Source: Brevinematales bacterium (GTDB lineage Bacteria > Spirochaetota > Brevinematia > Brevinematales > GWF1-51-8). Taken from it: a stretch of 62,109 nucleotides of DNA. Where the stretch lies: positions 1 through 62,109 of the forward strand of contig JABLXV010000028.1 in assembly GCA_013177895.1 (NCBI GenBank), read 5' to 3'. The notes under the pieces are model-generated. The model ran no database searches. It was not told where the DNA came from and worked only from the letters and a program-made list of their open reading frames with translations. Shown here in pieces: positions 8,194-16,543 of this stretch (position 1 is its first letter; each line of letters starts with the position of its first letter). Both the position numbers and the translations under genes were made by a program.

Positions 8194-9391
8194 ATTTATC
8201 GTTATTTTAACAGGCGTCCTTTTATCGTTCGGCGCGGTTTACCCGGACGAACTGGACAACCTGATAGTCTACGGACTCGCGAATTCCGCGGCCGGCAAGA
8301 CCATTTCGAACACGCTGGGAATCGGCCACCTGAGCTATTCCGAGGCGTACCTGTCGCTTTTACCCGAACTGAGCGCTAATGTGAGCTATGACAGCGGCGC
8401 GTCGTCGGGAGTGCAGTCCGGCCAATGGAGCGGGAGTATCGCGTTTTCAGAATCCTTCCCGCATGTGGATTCGATTATTCAGGGGCTTGTCAAGGCCGGA
8501 AACCAGCTCGATATCAATAAGATTCAGGCCGAGGTCGATAAACGGAGCTATATCGACAGCGTGATCCAGCAGTTTGTTCAGCTTGGCGTCAATGTGAAGC
8601 AGATCGAACTGCTGAACGCCAATATCGACGCGCAGAAAAGCTCCCTCAAGGTGATCGAGACTAAGCTGAAGAACGGGCAGGAGATCGCGCTGAACGCGAA
8701 AAAGCTGTCCAACGATATTATGCTCGCGGCCGAGGACCTCGCGTTAAAATCGGCGGAAAGCGTTAAAGCGTCGGCGCAGTTCGCCCAGCTTGTCGGGAAA
8801 AGTATCGCCGCCCCGTCATGGAACCCCGACACTCTCGATATACCCCAGACCCCGGGGACGAATTCCCAGTACCAATTGAGTCTCAAGATGAAGGAACTCC
8901 TCCTCGCGAATAATTCAGTCGACATCGGCCTCGCGATCCGCGAGCATTTCCTCCCTAAGCTCAGCCTGTCGTTCGACTACGGCTACGATATGTGGGATAA
9001 CCAGACCTCATGGGGGGTCAGCGCGGGCGTATCGTTCAACCTGTTCGATTTCTTCGAGCGGGAGAATAAAATCGCCCAACTGAACTACCAGAAGGCGAAT
9101 ATCGAGTTGGCTGTGGGGAATATCCGCGCCGAATACGAATACACGCTTATGATTATGCTCAAGAAGCTGGATGTACTGGAGAAGAAGGCCGCGGTACAGA
9201 AGGGGAATGTCGAGCTCGAACGGGAGCTCCAGAAGCTCTATACCTACCAGTACCAGACCGACCAGATCGATTACCCGGAGTACCAGCTTCGGATGAATTC
9301 TCTCCTGCAGTCCGAGCTGACGTTACTCCAGACCCAAGCGGATTTGTACCTATTGAAGAAACGCATCCAGTACGGGATAGTGAAGATATAA
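8186..9391 (+). CDS. TolC-family outer-membrane efflux protein
   Basis: The product has 401 residues, shorter than the usual ~430-490. A signal peptide occupies residues 1-20. Two long alpha-helical regions (~90-200 and ~300-395) with heptad-like spacing flank beta segments such as PKLSLSFDYGYDMWDNQTSWG and the following GVSAGVSFNLFDFF, the repeating layout of outer-membrane factor proteins. It overlaps the permease gene by 8 bases and completes the exporter (adaptor, ATPase, permease, channel). The expected role is a trimeric channel through the outer membrane, itself evidence that the host is a diderm. No plus-strand terminator is evident immediately after it; the strong hairpin at 9559-9583 faces the opposite gene. 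Confidence 0.85.
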   Translation: MNKFIVILTGVLLSFGAVYPDELDNLIVYGLANSAAGKTISNTLGIGHLSYSEAYLSLLPELSANVSYDSGASSGVQSGQWSGSIAFSESFPHVDSIIQGLVKAGNQLDINKIQAEVDKRSYIDSVIQQFVQLGVNVKQIELLNANIDAQKSSLKVIETKLKNGQEIALNAKKLSNDIMLAAEDLALKSAESVKASAQFAQLVGKSIAAPSWNPDTLDIPQTPGTNSQYQLSLKMKELLLANNSVDIGLAIREHFLPKLSLSFDYGYDMWDNQTSWGVSAGVSFNLFDFFERENKIAQLNYQKANIELAVGNIRAEYEYTLMIMLKKLDVLEKKAAVQKGNVELERELQKLYTYQYQTDQIDYPEYQLRMNSLLQSELTLLQTQADLYLLKKRIQYGIVKI

Positions 9392-9550
9392 GTACTGCGT
9401 ACGGCTAATCCGCATACGGGATGTCTCTCGCCTAGCGCTCAGGGTGACGGGAATGTCATAACGAGCGACTCGCAGGACGCGGGATGAATCGAGGCATTGT
9501 TCGCGGTGACGGAACAGATACGGACACTGAGCGTAGCCGAAGTGTCTTAC

Positions 9551-9583
9551 AATAAAAAAAGGACGGGCGCGAAACCCGTCCTT
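9551..9583 (-). terminator. intrinsic terminator of the P13-like gene
   Basis: On the minus strand a stem GGACGGG/CCCGTCC (9561-9567 with 9575-9581), extended by two A-T pairs, is followed by a run of seven T. It sits 19 bases past the stop codon of the minus-strand gene. The stem is almost the same as in the terminator at 11850-11874. Confidence 0.85.
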
Positions 9584-9601
9584 ATGTGTTGTTGGCGGTA
9601 A

Positions 9602-10150
9602 TTAAAAACTGATCGAGTATAAATCTACATGGAAAACATCGTCGTTAACCATAGCGGTCATCGGGGTCAACAGTAACGATTTCTTTAACTGGTCGTTATA
9701 GTTTCCCACATAGGTAAACGGGCTGACCAGGCCGCGAATCATGAAGAAGCACGCCCCGCCTAAACCGGTATAGGCAACCACTACGCCAACTTGTGGGGAT
9801 GAGAGTATCAAGTTCATTCCGACCACATAAGCGGCCCATGAAACAAGGGAACCTACCAGAGTAATCGTTCCGCCCGAAGTATCGCCGATCACATAGTTTC
9901 CAATACCTATGCCGGGGAGCAGGAAATTGAGGACAAAACCCACTGCGGCGTCATCTTTCTTGTACGATGTATACATCAGCATCTTGTCTTCCATCGTGAG
10001 ATCGCCCACCATAGAGGCAATAATCTCCACACCACCCGGATTAAGGAACGTTTTTTCCTGTAACTGTAACTGGATTTCTGCCTTGCCGGCCGAGAAACCG
10101 ATCGAGGCGAAAACGGCAACCAATAAGACAGATACGAGAAACTGCTTCAT
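9602..10150 (-). CDS. P13-like small outer-membrane protein
   Basis: The product has 182 residues with a signal peptide (1-20, ending ASIGFSA) and three hydrophobic stretches at about 68-90, 95-115 and 120-142. The segment VLNFLLPGIGIGNYVIGDTS followed by Gly-Gly is close in pattern to the P13 family of spirochaetal outer-membrane proteins (FxxFxxPxGIGxFxxGD...GG). The protein ends in Phe, as membrane-inserted outer-membrane proteins often do. The borrelial P13 forms a channel; whether this one does is inference. A TAGGAGG ribosome site precedes the ATG. An insertion sequence ends only 30 bases upstream of the start, so its original promoter is probably separated from it. Confidence 0.55.
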   Translation of the reverse strand: MKQFLVSVLLVAVFASIGFSAGKAEIQLQLQEKTFLNPGGVEIIASMVGDLTMEDKMLMYTSYKKDDAAVGFVLNFLLPGIGIGNYVIGDTSGGTITLVGSLVSWAAYVVGMNLILSSPQVGVVVAYTGLGGACFFMIRGLVSPFTYVGNYNDQLKKSLLLTPMTAMVNDDVFHVDLYSISF

Positions 10151-10180
10151 ATGATCCTCCTAAACGGTATTTAAATAAAT

Positions 10181-11494
10181 GGTTCTTTCTAAAAACGAGT
10201 GGGTAAAGATGAGAAATATGAATGGATAAAATATAATAATCCATGCAAAATAAACTATTCGAGATGGCTCTGGGGATAACCGAGCCGTACTTTGTGAAGG
10301 ATATCGAATTCGACGCGGACAAGAAGAAGCTCGACATCCACATCGATTTCAGGAAAGGCGCTATGTTCACTATCACCGGAAAGAACGGCGAGGCGGTTCA
10401 GGCGAAAGCCTACGACACCGTGGATAAGACGTGGCGGCACCTGAACTTCTTCGAGCACGAATGCTATCTGCACGCGCGGGTGCCGAGGATCAAGTATGAC
10501 GACGGGATCAAGCAGGTGAAGATGCCGTGGGAGGGCATGTCGAACGGCTTCACGCTACTGTTCGAGGCGCTGCTCTTGCAGTTGTGCATGGGGATGCCGG
10601 TGTACAAGGCCTCGAAAATCACAGGCGCGTCGGACGATAAAATCTGGAAAATGCTGGAACGGTATGTTTTGGCATATCTCAAACAGAGCGATTACAGCGA
10701 TGTCACGGCGGTAGGGATCGACGAAACCTCGCAGAAGAAACATCACGATTACATCACGCTGTTCGTGGATTTGATTCGCCGGAGGACATTGTTTATCGCC
10801 GACGGCAAGGGAAGCGGGACGGTCGAGGAGTTTATCTCCATGCTGGAACAGCAGAACGGTAAGGCTGAAAATATCAGTCAGGTGAGCTGCGACATGTCGC
10901 CGGCGTTTATCAAGGGTGTGAGGGAGAATTTGCCCGAAGCCGAGGTGACATTTGACAGGTTCCATGTGATGAAGATTATCAACGATGCGGTGGATAGAGT
11001 CAGAAGGCTGGAGGTCAGGACCGATCCGAATCTGAAGGGAATGAAATATGTGTTTTTGAAAAACAATGAAAACCTGACGCCGGGCGATTTGGATAAACTC
11101 GATAAGATACGTTTTGCCGAATGCGGGAAAAAGACGTTGAAAGCGTTTCAGCTTAAAGAACTGTTCCGCGAACTTTATACGGCTGGAACCGACGAAGTGT
11201 TCGAGCGCGGATTGAAGAAATGGTATTATCTTGCGACTCACAGCAGGATCGGGGCGATTGTAGAGGCGGCTAAAACGATCAGAAGACATTGGGACGGCGT
11301 GATGAATTGGATCAAAAGTAGAATTAATAATGGGATATTGGAAGGAATTGCGTCGTTGATACAGGCGGGAAAGCGCGTGCAAGGGGTTATTCGTCACAGA
11401 AGAACTTTAAAATTATCGCGTATTTGCTGACGGGTAAAATGGACTTTTCAAGAATCAATTCAGCTTACTTACCCACTTAATTTGCGAAAGAACC
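10181..11494 (+). mobile_element. ISL3-family insertion sequence, copy 1 (1314 bp)
   Basis: Both ends carry a 26-bp imperfect inverted repeat that begins GGTTCTTTC and ends AGTGGGTAA; 21 of 26 positions agree between left (10181-10206) and right (11469-11494). An 8-bp direct repeat AAATAAAT flanks it (10173-10180 and 11495-11502), the duplication length known for ISL3 elements. It holds one transposase gene, frameshifted near its end. A second copy of the same length lies inverted at 52369-53682. The flanking duplication shows this copy moved here by itself. Confidence 0.95.
10243..11480 (+). pseudogene. ISL3-family transposase, frameshifted near the C-terminus
   Basis: Residues 1 to ~375 read normally: an N-terminal segment, then the DDE core with VGIDETSQKKHHDYITL (first Asp), SCDMSPAFIKGV (second Asp) and INNGILEGI (Glu). 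At about 11367 the sequence reads GGCGGGAAAG where copy 2 reads GGCGGCGAAAG. The loss of one base moves translation into a frame that stops at 11430, replacing the proper end (...KNFKIIAYLLTGKMDFSRIN..., stop 11478-11480). The catalytic Glu precedes the shift, so some activity cannot be excluded, but the last ~35 residues are lost. Start at the ATG of 10243, the same in both copies. Confidence 0.9.
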
Positions 11495-11775
11495 AAATAA
11501 ATGTATTTACTAAAGATTATAATACAAAGCGGAAATATGTCAATTAATATATTAAACATAAATATATGGCAATAATACAGTTTAGAATTTATAATAAAGC
11601 AGTCATTGTGGCGACTCGCAGGACGCGGGAAGTCCCGCGATAACATGGATGTTAAAAAGCGGGACATTTATCATTATCATACGTGAGCACAGCAAATCAA
11701 TCCATATAAAAAAGACTGCTTCACTTCGTTCGCAGTGACATACTTTGAAACATACATCAGGTATTGAAATATAAA

Positions 11776-11827
11776 GGACGGCGAGTCATCTTTTCCATAT
11801 TTTTGTAGAAAAGAAGACAAGTCGTCC
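11776..11827. repeat. long imperfect hairpin, possible duplicated terminator element
   Basis: The arms (11776-11795 and 11808-11827) pair at 16 of 20 positions, ending in seven unbroken pairs next to the loop. It is preceded by GGTATTGAAATA-TAAAGGACG, nearly the same string that precedes the terminator hairpin starting at 11852, so the two look like a diverged tandem duplication. Confidence 0.5.
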
Positions 11828-11844
11828 GTACAATAGGTATTGAA

Positions 11845-11875
11845 ATAAAAAGGACGGGCGCGAAGCCCGTCCTTT
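11845..11875 (-). terminator. intrinsic terminator of the 523-residue outer-membrane protein gene
   Basis: On the minus strand GGACGGGC pairs with GCCCGTCC (11852-11859 with 11865-11872, loop of five) and is followed by a T run. It lies about 20 bases past the stop codon of the gene at 11896-13467. Confidence 0.85.
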
Positions 11876-11895
11876 ACTATTATCGCGTGATTGAC

Positions 11896-13467
11896 TTAGA
11901 AGCGGAATACGAATTCGGCTCCGGCGAATACGCCGTTATAATCGATCGGGAGACCGGTCTTTTTCTCACCATTGACTAAGAAGCTCAAGTGAGAATCGGT
12001 GATATCGATGGTGGATGTTTTATTCTCATCAAGAGTGTCGGTGAATTTGACCTGGTAGAACGGCAGGAAGTAGAGAGCATAACCGCCGAATAAACGGAGC
12101 TTGAAGCCCTGCGAGAATTGGATATTGATAGAGAGCTTGGGCTTCGCGCCTAAAGTCGCCCCGATAAGATCCACATTTACAGGGTTATAATAATCCTGAT
12201 CGTTCATAGTCAGATATAGAGAAGAACTGGCGTCAAATTTTCCCAGACTAGCATAATTACCGATTAATGAAAGGTCGATACTCGGGACAATACTGATCGG
12301 GCCGAGATAAAGTTCATAACCCACGCCGAGATCGAGGTTCAGGGCTAACGGGGAACCGATATAGAGGCCGAGTTCAGCGTGCGCCAACAGGGCGTAGCCG
12401 ATCTCAGATTCCCATGCGATACCGACATGAGGTACTATAGATTGTGAGACCAACGTAAGTGTGTTGGTAAACCAATCGGGCGAAGGGGAATAATCATAGA
12501 AGATCATTTTTATATCGGAAGCCGCGACATTCATCATGGCAATACCGCCGCCGATGGTGATACGGCCGCCCATCATCGGGGCTTCGATCAGCTGATCGTT
12601 CTGCATCGGTGATCCGAAGATGACCTTACCGATAGAATAATCCGCGCCGATGCTTTCCACACGGACGAGACCGGCATCCATCTTGATAGTTTTACCGGTT
12701 GCGCCGAGAGCGGACGATTTTTCAATAACGAACTCGTAACCGGGCAGAACACCCATGTCCTTTCCGAGTTCCATATAAAGAGTGCCCGGAGCGGGTACTT
12801 CGAGAACTTTGGTCTTGATTTTAAACTGATCCATGTTGCGGAGGAAGAAGGTCAGACCCCATACGGCGTCTTTGATAGCGTGCTGATAGGCGTCCTGCTC
12901 CCCGGTTTCGGATTCATAGGACTTATCGTTACTGTACTTGTCGACAAGGTTACCGTCGGCGTCGATCAGACGGACTGAAACGGTGACGTTTGCCTTATAG
13001 ACCCATACCCACTTCGAGGTGGTGTTTCCCTTGAGGTCCTTCGATTTCTTTTCAACCTGTACCTTGGTGACAGACCAGCCGCTTACCATAGGAATAGCGA
13101 TAAAGAACGATTTCGCCATCGCTTCGAGGTCGACCGCGGGGATAACGACTACACCGAAATCCTCATCGATAAGATTTTTATCGTTGAGGATTTGTTCCTT
13201 TTTCAGTTCCTTAATCTTCTTAATGAACTTATCGGCGGACGCTTCGTCCATACGATACTGGAACCCGATTACTTTGAACCGCTTGAGATCGTTAAACACA
13301 CCGATCATCTGGTCATCAAAATAAGCGACTGCGGCGCTCGGCATATTATAAGAAGAATACACACCGAAAACAGCTATTTCGCTTTTCTTAGATACTTCGG
13401 GATCGGCCCCATAAGAGATCCCGAATAACCCGGCGACAACAGCAACAACAAAAAGCAATCTCTTCAT
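11896..13467 (-). CDS. outer-membrane protein with CsgG/TolB-like N-domain and C-terminal beta-barrel
   Basis: The product has 523 residues with a signal peptide (1-20). Residues ~28-220 alternate strands and helices and begin EIAVFGVYSSYNMPSAAV, reminiscent of TolB/CsgG-type periplasmic domains, though I cannot name the family. Residues ~230-300 form a small beta domain (GTLYMELGKDMGVLPGYEFV) of the kind seen in flagellar-assembly/FlgT-like proteins. The last ~220 residues are amphipathic strands rich in Gly and aromatics, and the chain ends FVFRF with a terminal Phe, as in barrel proteins. The 456-residue protein at 38890-40260 has the same general plan. It is monocistronic, with its own terminator; GGAGG precedes the ATG. 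Confidence 0.55.
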   Translation of the reverse strand: MKRLLFVVAVVAGLFGISYGADPEVSKKSEIAVFGVYSSYNMPSAAVAYFDDQMIGVFNDLKRFKVIGFQYRMDEASADKFIKKIKELKKEQILNDKNLIDEDFGVVVIPAVDLEAMAKSFFIAIPMVSGWSVTKVQVEKKSKDLKGNTTSKWVWVYKANVTVSVRLIDADGNLVDKYSNDKSYESETGEQDAYQHAIKDAVWGLTFFLRNMDQFKIKTKVLEVPAPGTLYMELGKDMGVLPGYEFVIEKSSALGATGKTIKMDAGLVRVESIGADYSIGKVIFGSPMQNDQLIEAPMMGGRITIGGGIAMMNVAASDIKMIFYDYSPSPDWFTNTLTLVSQSIVPHVGIAWESEIGYALLAHAELGLYIGSPLALNLDLGVGYELYLGPISIVPSIDLSLIGNYASLGKFDASSSLYLTMNDQDYYNPVNVDLIGATLGAKPKLSINIQFSQGFKLRLFGGYALYFLPFYQVKFTDTLDENKTSTIDITDSHLSFLVNGEKKTGLPIDYNGVFAGAEFVFRF

Positions 13468-13556
13468 AAAACCTCCTCTTTTATCGGCGAACCGCCGTGA
13501 AAGATATTTGCCATAATATAACCCGATTCCGCAAATTTCTCAAGATTTATCGCAGT

Positions 13557-15125
13557 TTAAATACTATGCTGGAAGAAATCGTAGATCAACTGGCCGACCG
13601 AGACGGAACTGTTATCCGCGGGAATCGTTTTCGGGATATATACCTGAAACCCCCGCGATTTCAGCTCGTCATGGATAATAGTCAGGCATGCGGGATTGGT
13701 GAAAAACTCGCCCCCCAGAAATACGTTCTTCTCATGGTAGCGTTCCGCGATACGCTCCACGGCATCGGCGGTCGCCCGCGCGATCGTATCGATCAGCTTG
13801 CCGACCAGCCCCTCGGGGTTTTCCTGCGCGAACAGGTCGCTCACCAGCTTCTGTATCAACGTGTACGTATTGATGATAAACATCCCGTCCTCTTCCGCGA
13901 TAGGCAGAGTATAGTAATCGAGCACCGAGTCGAGAGGTACCAGTTCGTTGATAAAGCTCTCGAAGAAGTCGCGGTCGAACGTTTTCTCCTGATAGAATAA
14001 CAGTTCGCCGATAGCGGAGATAATATGGTGCATGCTCGACGATAACGTATAGGTGACATTCCCCTTATTGATCGCGTCGAAAATATAGGCGGTATTTTCG
14101 CTCGCGCGGATTTTCCCGATCAGCGGGATATTCATATTCGACAGGTCGCCCCCGATCGCTTCCTTGATGAGCGCGATGGAGATTCGCCACGGTTCGATAT
14201 TCGCGACATCCCCGCCCGGTAACGGCACGTCCTTCCATCGCCCGACTATCTCGTAGTTCCCGATATTCCCGTAGATGAGTTCGCCTCCGAGGATATTACC
14301 CTCCGGGCCGTAGCTGATGGAATCGTAAATCACCCCGATACCCTTCTTCTGCGAGAATCCGTTATCGTACATCACGTTCGCCAGATGCGCGAAAACATGG
14401 TTGACTTTATCTATCGATGTAAACCGTTTCAGGTAGTCCGCGACGAGTGAAAAATTATTATAGTCGCGGATGAGGGTCAGCTCCTTGAGATTGAGATGCC
14501 CGACAATCATGTTGATGAGGCGGTCCATTTCTTCCATCTCGTAGAAGGTTTCCAGCCGTTCGAGAAGCGGGGAAACATGTATCTCGCTGCCCTCGAGGTA
14601 GGAGATCGTAAAACTGTTTTCGTCCCCGAACGACAGCATACTGCGGTTCGATTTATTCTCAGGGAACGGGATAGTATGGAACGCGAACGGGGAGTAGGAA
14701 ATCGGGAAAATCTCATCCAGCGCGAAGGAATGGAACACCGCGGGCATGGAAATATCCGCGTCGACAGTATCCTTATGGTCGGCGTGTTCCTCGCTGAGGA
14801 TGACATATTTTTGCTCGCCGTGGTCTTTCCGCAGTCCTTCCATGATACACTGACGGTCGCACTTATTGAACGCTTCCGCCGAGCAGAGGGTGATATGGAA
14901 CTTCCCGTCCTTCTGGGTGATATGGCGTATTCCGAGTTTCGACGGTTTGACGTAGAGAGAACGGCATCCCTGCTCGCTCATCTTGGTGTCCACATGGAAA
15001 TGCGACAGGAGGAAATCCTGATCGAAAATCAAAAAATAGGGAGTTCTATCCTTTTTTATCTTAGCGATATCGTCGGAGATTAAAAAAGTTTTACCGCCCT
15101 GAAAACGTAAATATTTCTTTTCCAT
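13557..15125 (-). CDS. stand-alone protein homologous to the Kae1-like C-domain of HypF
   Basis: The ATG at 15125 has an AAGGTG ribosome site at good spacing and gives 522 residues; a GTG three codons earlier is less likely. From about residue 225 the chain follows the HypF carbamoyltransferase/Kae1-like domain: VNHVFAHLANVMYDNG (counterpart of the HHHAH metal/nucleotide site, only partly kept), GVIYDSISYGPEGNILGGEL, a segment with PLPGGDVANIEPWR, and VFLGGEFFTNPACLTIIHDE, with GQLIYDFF at the end. The acylphosphatase, zinc-finger and YrdC-like domains of full HypF are absent; the first ~220 residues are unrecognised. HypF makes the cyanide ligand of NiFe-hydrogenases, but no hydrogenase gene is near. 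The gene follows a lipid kinase by 10 bases. Confidence 0.75.
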   Translation of the reverse strand: MEKKYLRFQGGKTFLISDDIAKIKKDRTPYFLIFDQDFLLSHFHVDTKMSEQGCRSLYVKPSKLGIRHITQKDGKFHITLCSAEAFNKCDRQCIMEGLRKDHGEQKYVILSEEHADHKDTVDADISMPAVFHSFALDEIFPISYSPFAFHTIPFPENKSNRSMLSFGDENSFTISYLEGSEIHVSPLLERLETFYEMEEMDRLINMIVGHLNLKELTLIRDYNNFSLVADYLKRFTSIDKVNHVFAHLANVMYDNGFSQKKGIGVIYDSISYGPEGNILGGELIYGNIGNYEIVGRWKDVPLPGGDVANIEPWRISIALIKEAIGGDLSNMNIPLIGKIRASENTAYIFDAINKGNVTYTLSSSMHHIISAIGELLFYQEKTFDRDFFESFINELVPLDSVLDYYTLPIAEEDGMFIINTYTLIQKLVSDLFAQENPEGLVGKLIDTIARATADAVERIAERYHEKNVFLGGEFFTNPACLTIIHDELKSRGFQVYIPKTIPADNSSVSVGQLIYDFFQHSI

Positions 15126-15135
15126 AATACACACC

Positions 15136-16059
15136 TTATATCTTTAGATAGTTCGGACGGCCGGGGTGATAAATCACGTTCACCGACGCCGGGATAATCG
15201 AAATCTCCAGACGGGTTTCCATGAAAAGCTCCCCGTCTATATGTAACGGAACCGGGTGTTCCGTCTCTACCGTGATACTGGTAGAACGGAACTGCGTAAC
15301 CGTGGAGTCCTGGGCATGTGTGCCCTTGAGCACTTTAGTCAGCAGAGCCAACCGCCGGAAAATACCCTGCCGGTTCCCGAGGAAGATACTCGCGTCCAAC
15401 AGTCCGTCGTTTACCAACGCTTCCTGAAGTAACGTGAACCCGCCCCCGCTCGAACGCCCGTTCCCGATGCTGATCATAAACATATTGTCCCCGGTGGAGT
15501 ATTCCCCTGAGGCGATTTTCAGCCGCACGGGCTTGAAGCCGAACAGGTTCTTGATTAGCGCGATCCAGTAACGGATTTTCCCGTTACGGATCTTCATTTT
15601 ATTAAAATCGGTCGCCACCTGCGCATCGAAACCTATCCCTATCGTATTGATAAAGTAGCGGTCGTTGCATTTCCCCATGTCGAGACGGGTGGTGCGCGCC
15701 TGAAAAAGGGTCTGCCAGTCCTCTTCGGTAAAACGCTCCGGGAATCCCAGCGCGTGAATAAAGTCGTTGCCGGAACCCGCGGAAACTACCCCGAATATCA
15801 CTTCGGGATGCCCTACGAGACTTTGCACGATCTCGTTGACAGTCCCGTCCCCGCCGACCGCGATAATATGGGTATATCCCTTTCGGACGAGTTCGGCGGT
15901 AAGCCCGATGGCGTGCCCGTGGTACTCAGTGGTAAAAATATCCGCTCCGGGATGGTAACGCTTGATCTCTTCGCGGACTAACGGGAGATAACGCCCCCCA
16001 AAACCGCTGCCCGCCACCGGATTATCGATAAAGGCCCACTTACCCTCAGGTATCGACAC
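15136..16059 (-). CDS. diacylglycerol kinase / YegS-BmrU family lipid kinase
   Basis: The product has 307 residues, the usual length. The N-terminal nucleotide-binding domain carries NPVAGSGFGG and the family hallmark AVGGDGTVNEIVQSL, followed by GVVSAGSGNDF; the C-terminal half holds the lipid-binding beta sandwich with DGELFMETRLEI near the end. The enzyme transfers phosphate from ATP to diacylglycerol or a related lipid at the inner face of the membrane. The start is a GTG at 16059 with GGGAGG upstream. It is probably transcribed together with the downstream HypF-like gene (gap 10 bases). Confidence 0.93.
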   Translation of the reverse strand: MSIPEGKWAFIDNPVAGSGFGGRYLPLVREEIKRYHPGADIFTTEYHGHAIGLTAELVRKGYTHIIAVGGDGTVNEIVQSLVGHPEVIFGVVSAGSGNDFIHALGFPERFTEEDWQTLFQARTTRLDMGKCNDRYFINTIGIGFDAQVATDFNKMKIRNGKIRYWIALIKNLFGFKPVRLKIASGEYSTGDNMFMISIGNGRSSGGGFTLLQEALVNDGLLDASIFLGNRQGIFRRLALLTKVLKGTHAQDSTVTQFRSTSITVETEHPVPLHIDGELFMETRLEISIIPASVNVIYHPGRPNYLKI

Positions 16060-16200
16060 CGAACCTCCCTATTACCCATACCCTTCCCAACCGGTATCAT
16101 TTTAATGTAGAAATTATAATTATCAAGATTTGATTCGTTTATTTCCCTGAAAAACTCCGCTCCGGGGGATTTGATGACGTATAATGAAACTTATCATTTT

Positions 16201-16315
16201 CTGTCACTGTGAGCCGCGCTACAAAACTTATTGAAGCGCGGTAGAAGCAGTCTGTTTTATTAAAGTGTATAATGTTATATAGACTGCTTCACCGCGTTGC
16301 GTCTCGCAGTGACAG
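16201..16315. repeat. REP/BIME-like paired inverted repeat, unit 1
   Basis: The left arm begins CTGTCACTGTGAG and ends GAAGCAGTCT; the right arm begins AGACTGCTTC and ends CTCGCAGTGACAG, its reverse complement apart from a few changes and an insert in the left arm. The central AT-rich linker (TTTATTAAAGTGTATAATG) reappears, inverted, in the copy at 31767-31901. Confidence 0.75.
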
Positions 16316-16376
16316 AAAAAAGTAAAAATCCCTCTTCGTCAACAGTACCCATGGGGCTTGATGACGAACTGATAAT

Positions 16377-16487
16377 GTCATTGCGAGGCGTCATGGTGAG
16401 CTTGCCGAACCATAACCGAAGCAATCTATTTTAATACCATACAATGAATAAAATAGACTGCTTCACCGCGTTGCGTCTCGCAGTGAC
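16377..16487. repeat. REP/BIME-like paired inverted repeat, unit 2
   Basis: The left arm begins GTCATTGCGAGG and ends CGAAGCAATCTATTTTA; the right arm, TAAAATAGACTGCTTC to CTCGCAGTGAC, is identical to that of unit 1 over more than 30 bases. Inverted, the left arm matches 31817-31845 almost exactly. Confidence 0.75.
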
Positions 16488-16543
16488 AGAAAATAGTAAA
16501 AATCCCTTTTTGTCAGCACGCGCTGCGGGGGCGGTACTTTCGT

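Larger units (their letters stand above)
11495..11895. other. gene-free stretch with repeat remnants and two related hairpins
   Basis: No gene is apparent. The stretch holds the right target duplication, a 20-base string GCGACTCGCAGGACGCGGGA (from 11611) also present at about 9463, a degenerate member of the GACTGCTTC...GCAGTGAC repeat family (~11706-11740), a long imperfect hairpin (11776-11827), and the terminator of the next gene. Confidence 0.6.
16060..16543. other. gene-free stretch filled by two paired inverted-repeat elements
   Basis: Between the lipid kinase start and the CotH stop I see no gene. Two units of the dispersed GTCACTGCGAG...GAAGCAGTCT element occupy 16201-16315 and 16377-16487; the string after each right arm (TAGTAAAAATCCCT-like) is also repeated, so the units look duplicated. 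Confidence 0.7.

Noticed and set aside
10555-11397. 280-codon frame on the opposite strand of the IS (also in copy 2)
   Set aside because: It is present in both copies only because the IS is; no domain, and the sense strand is a transposase.
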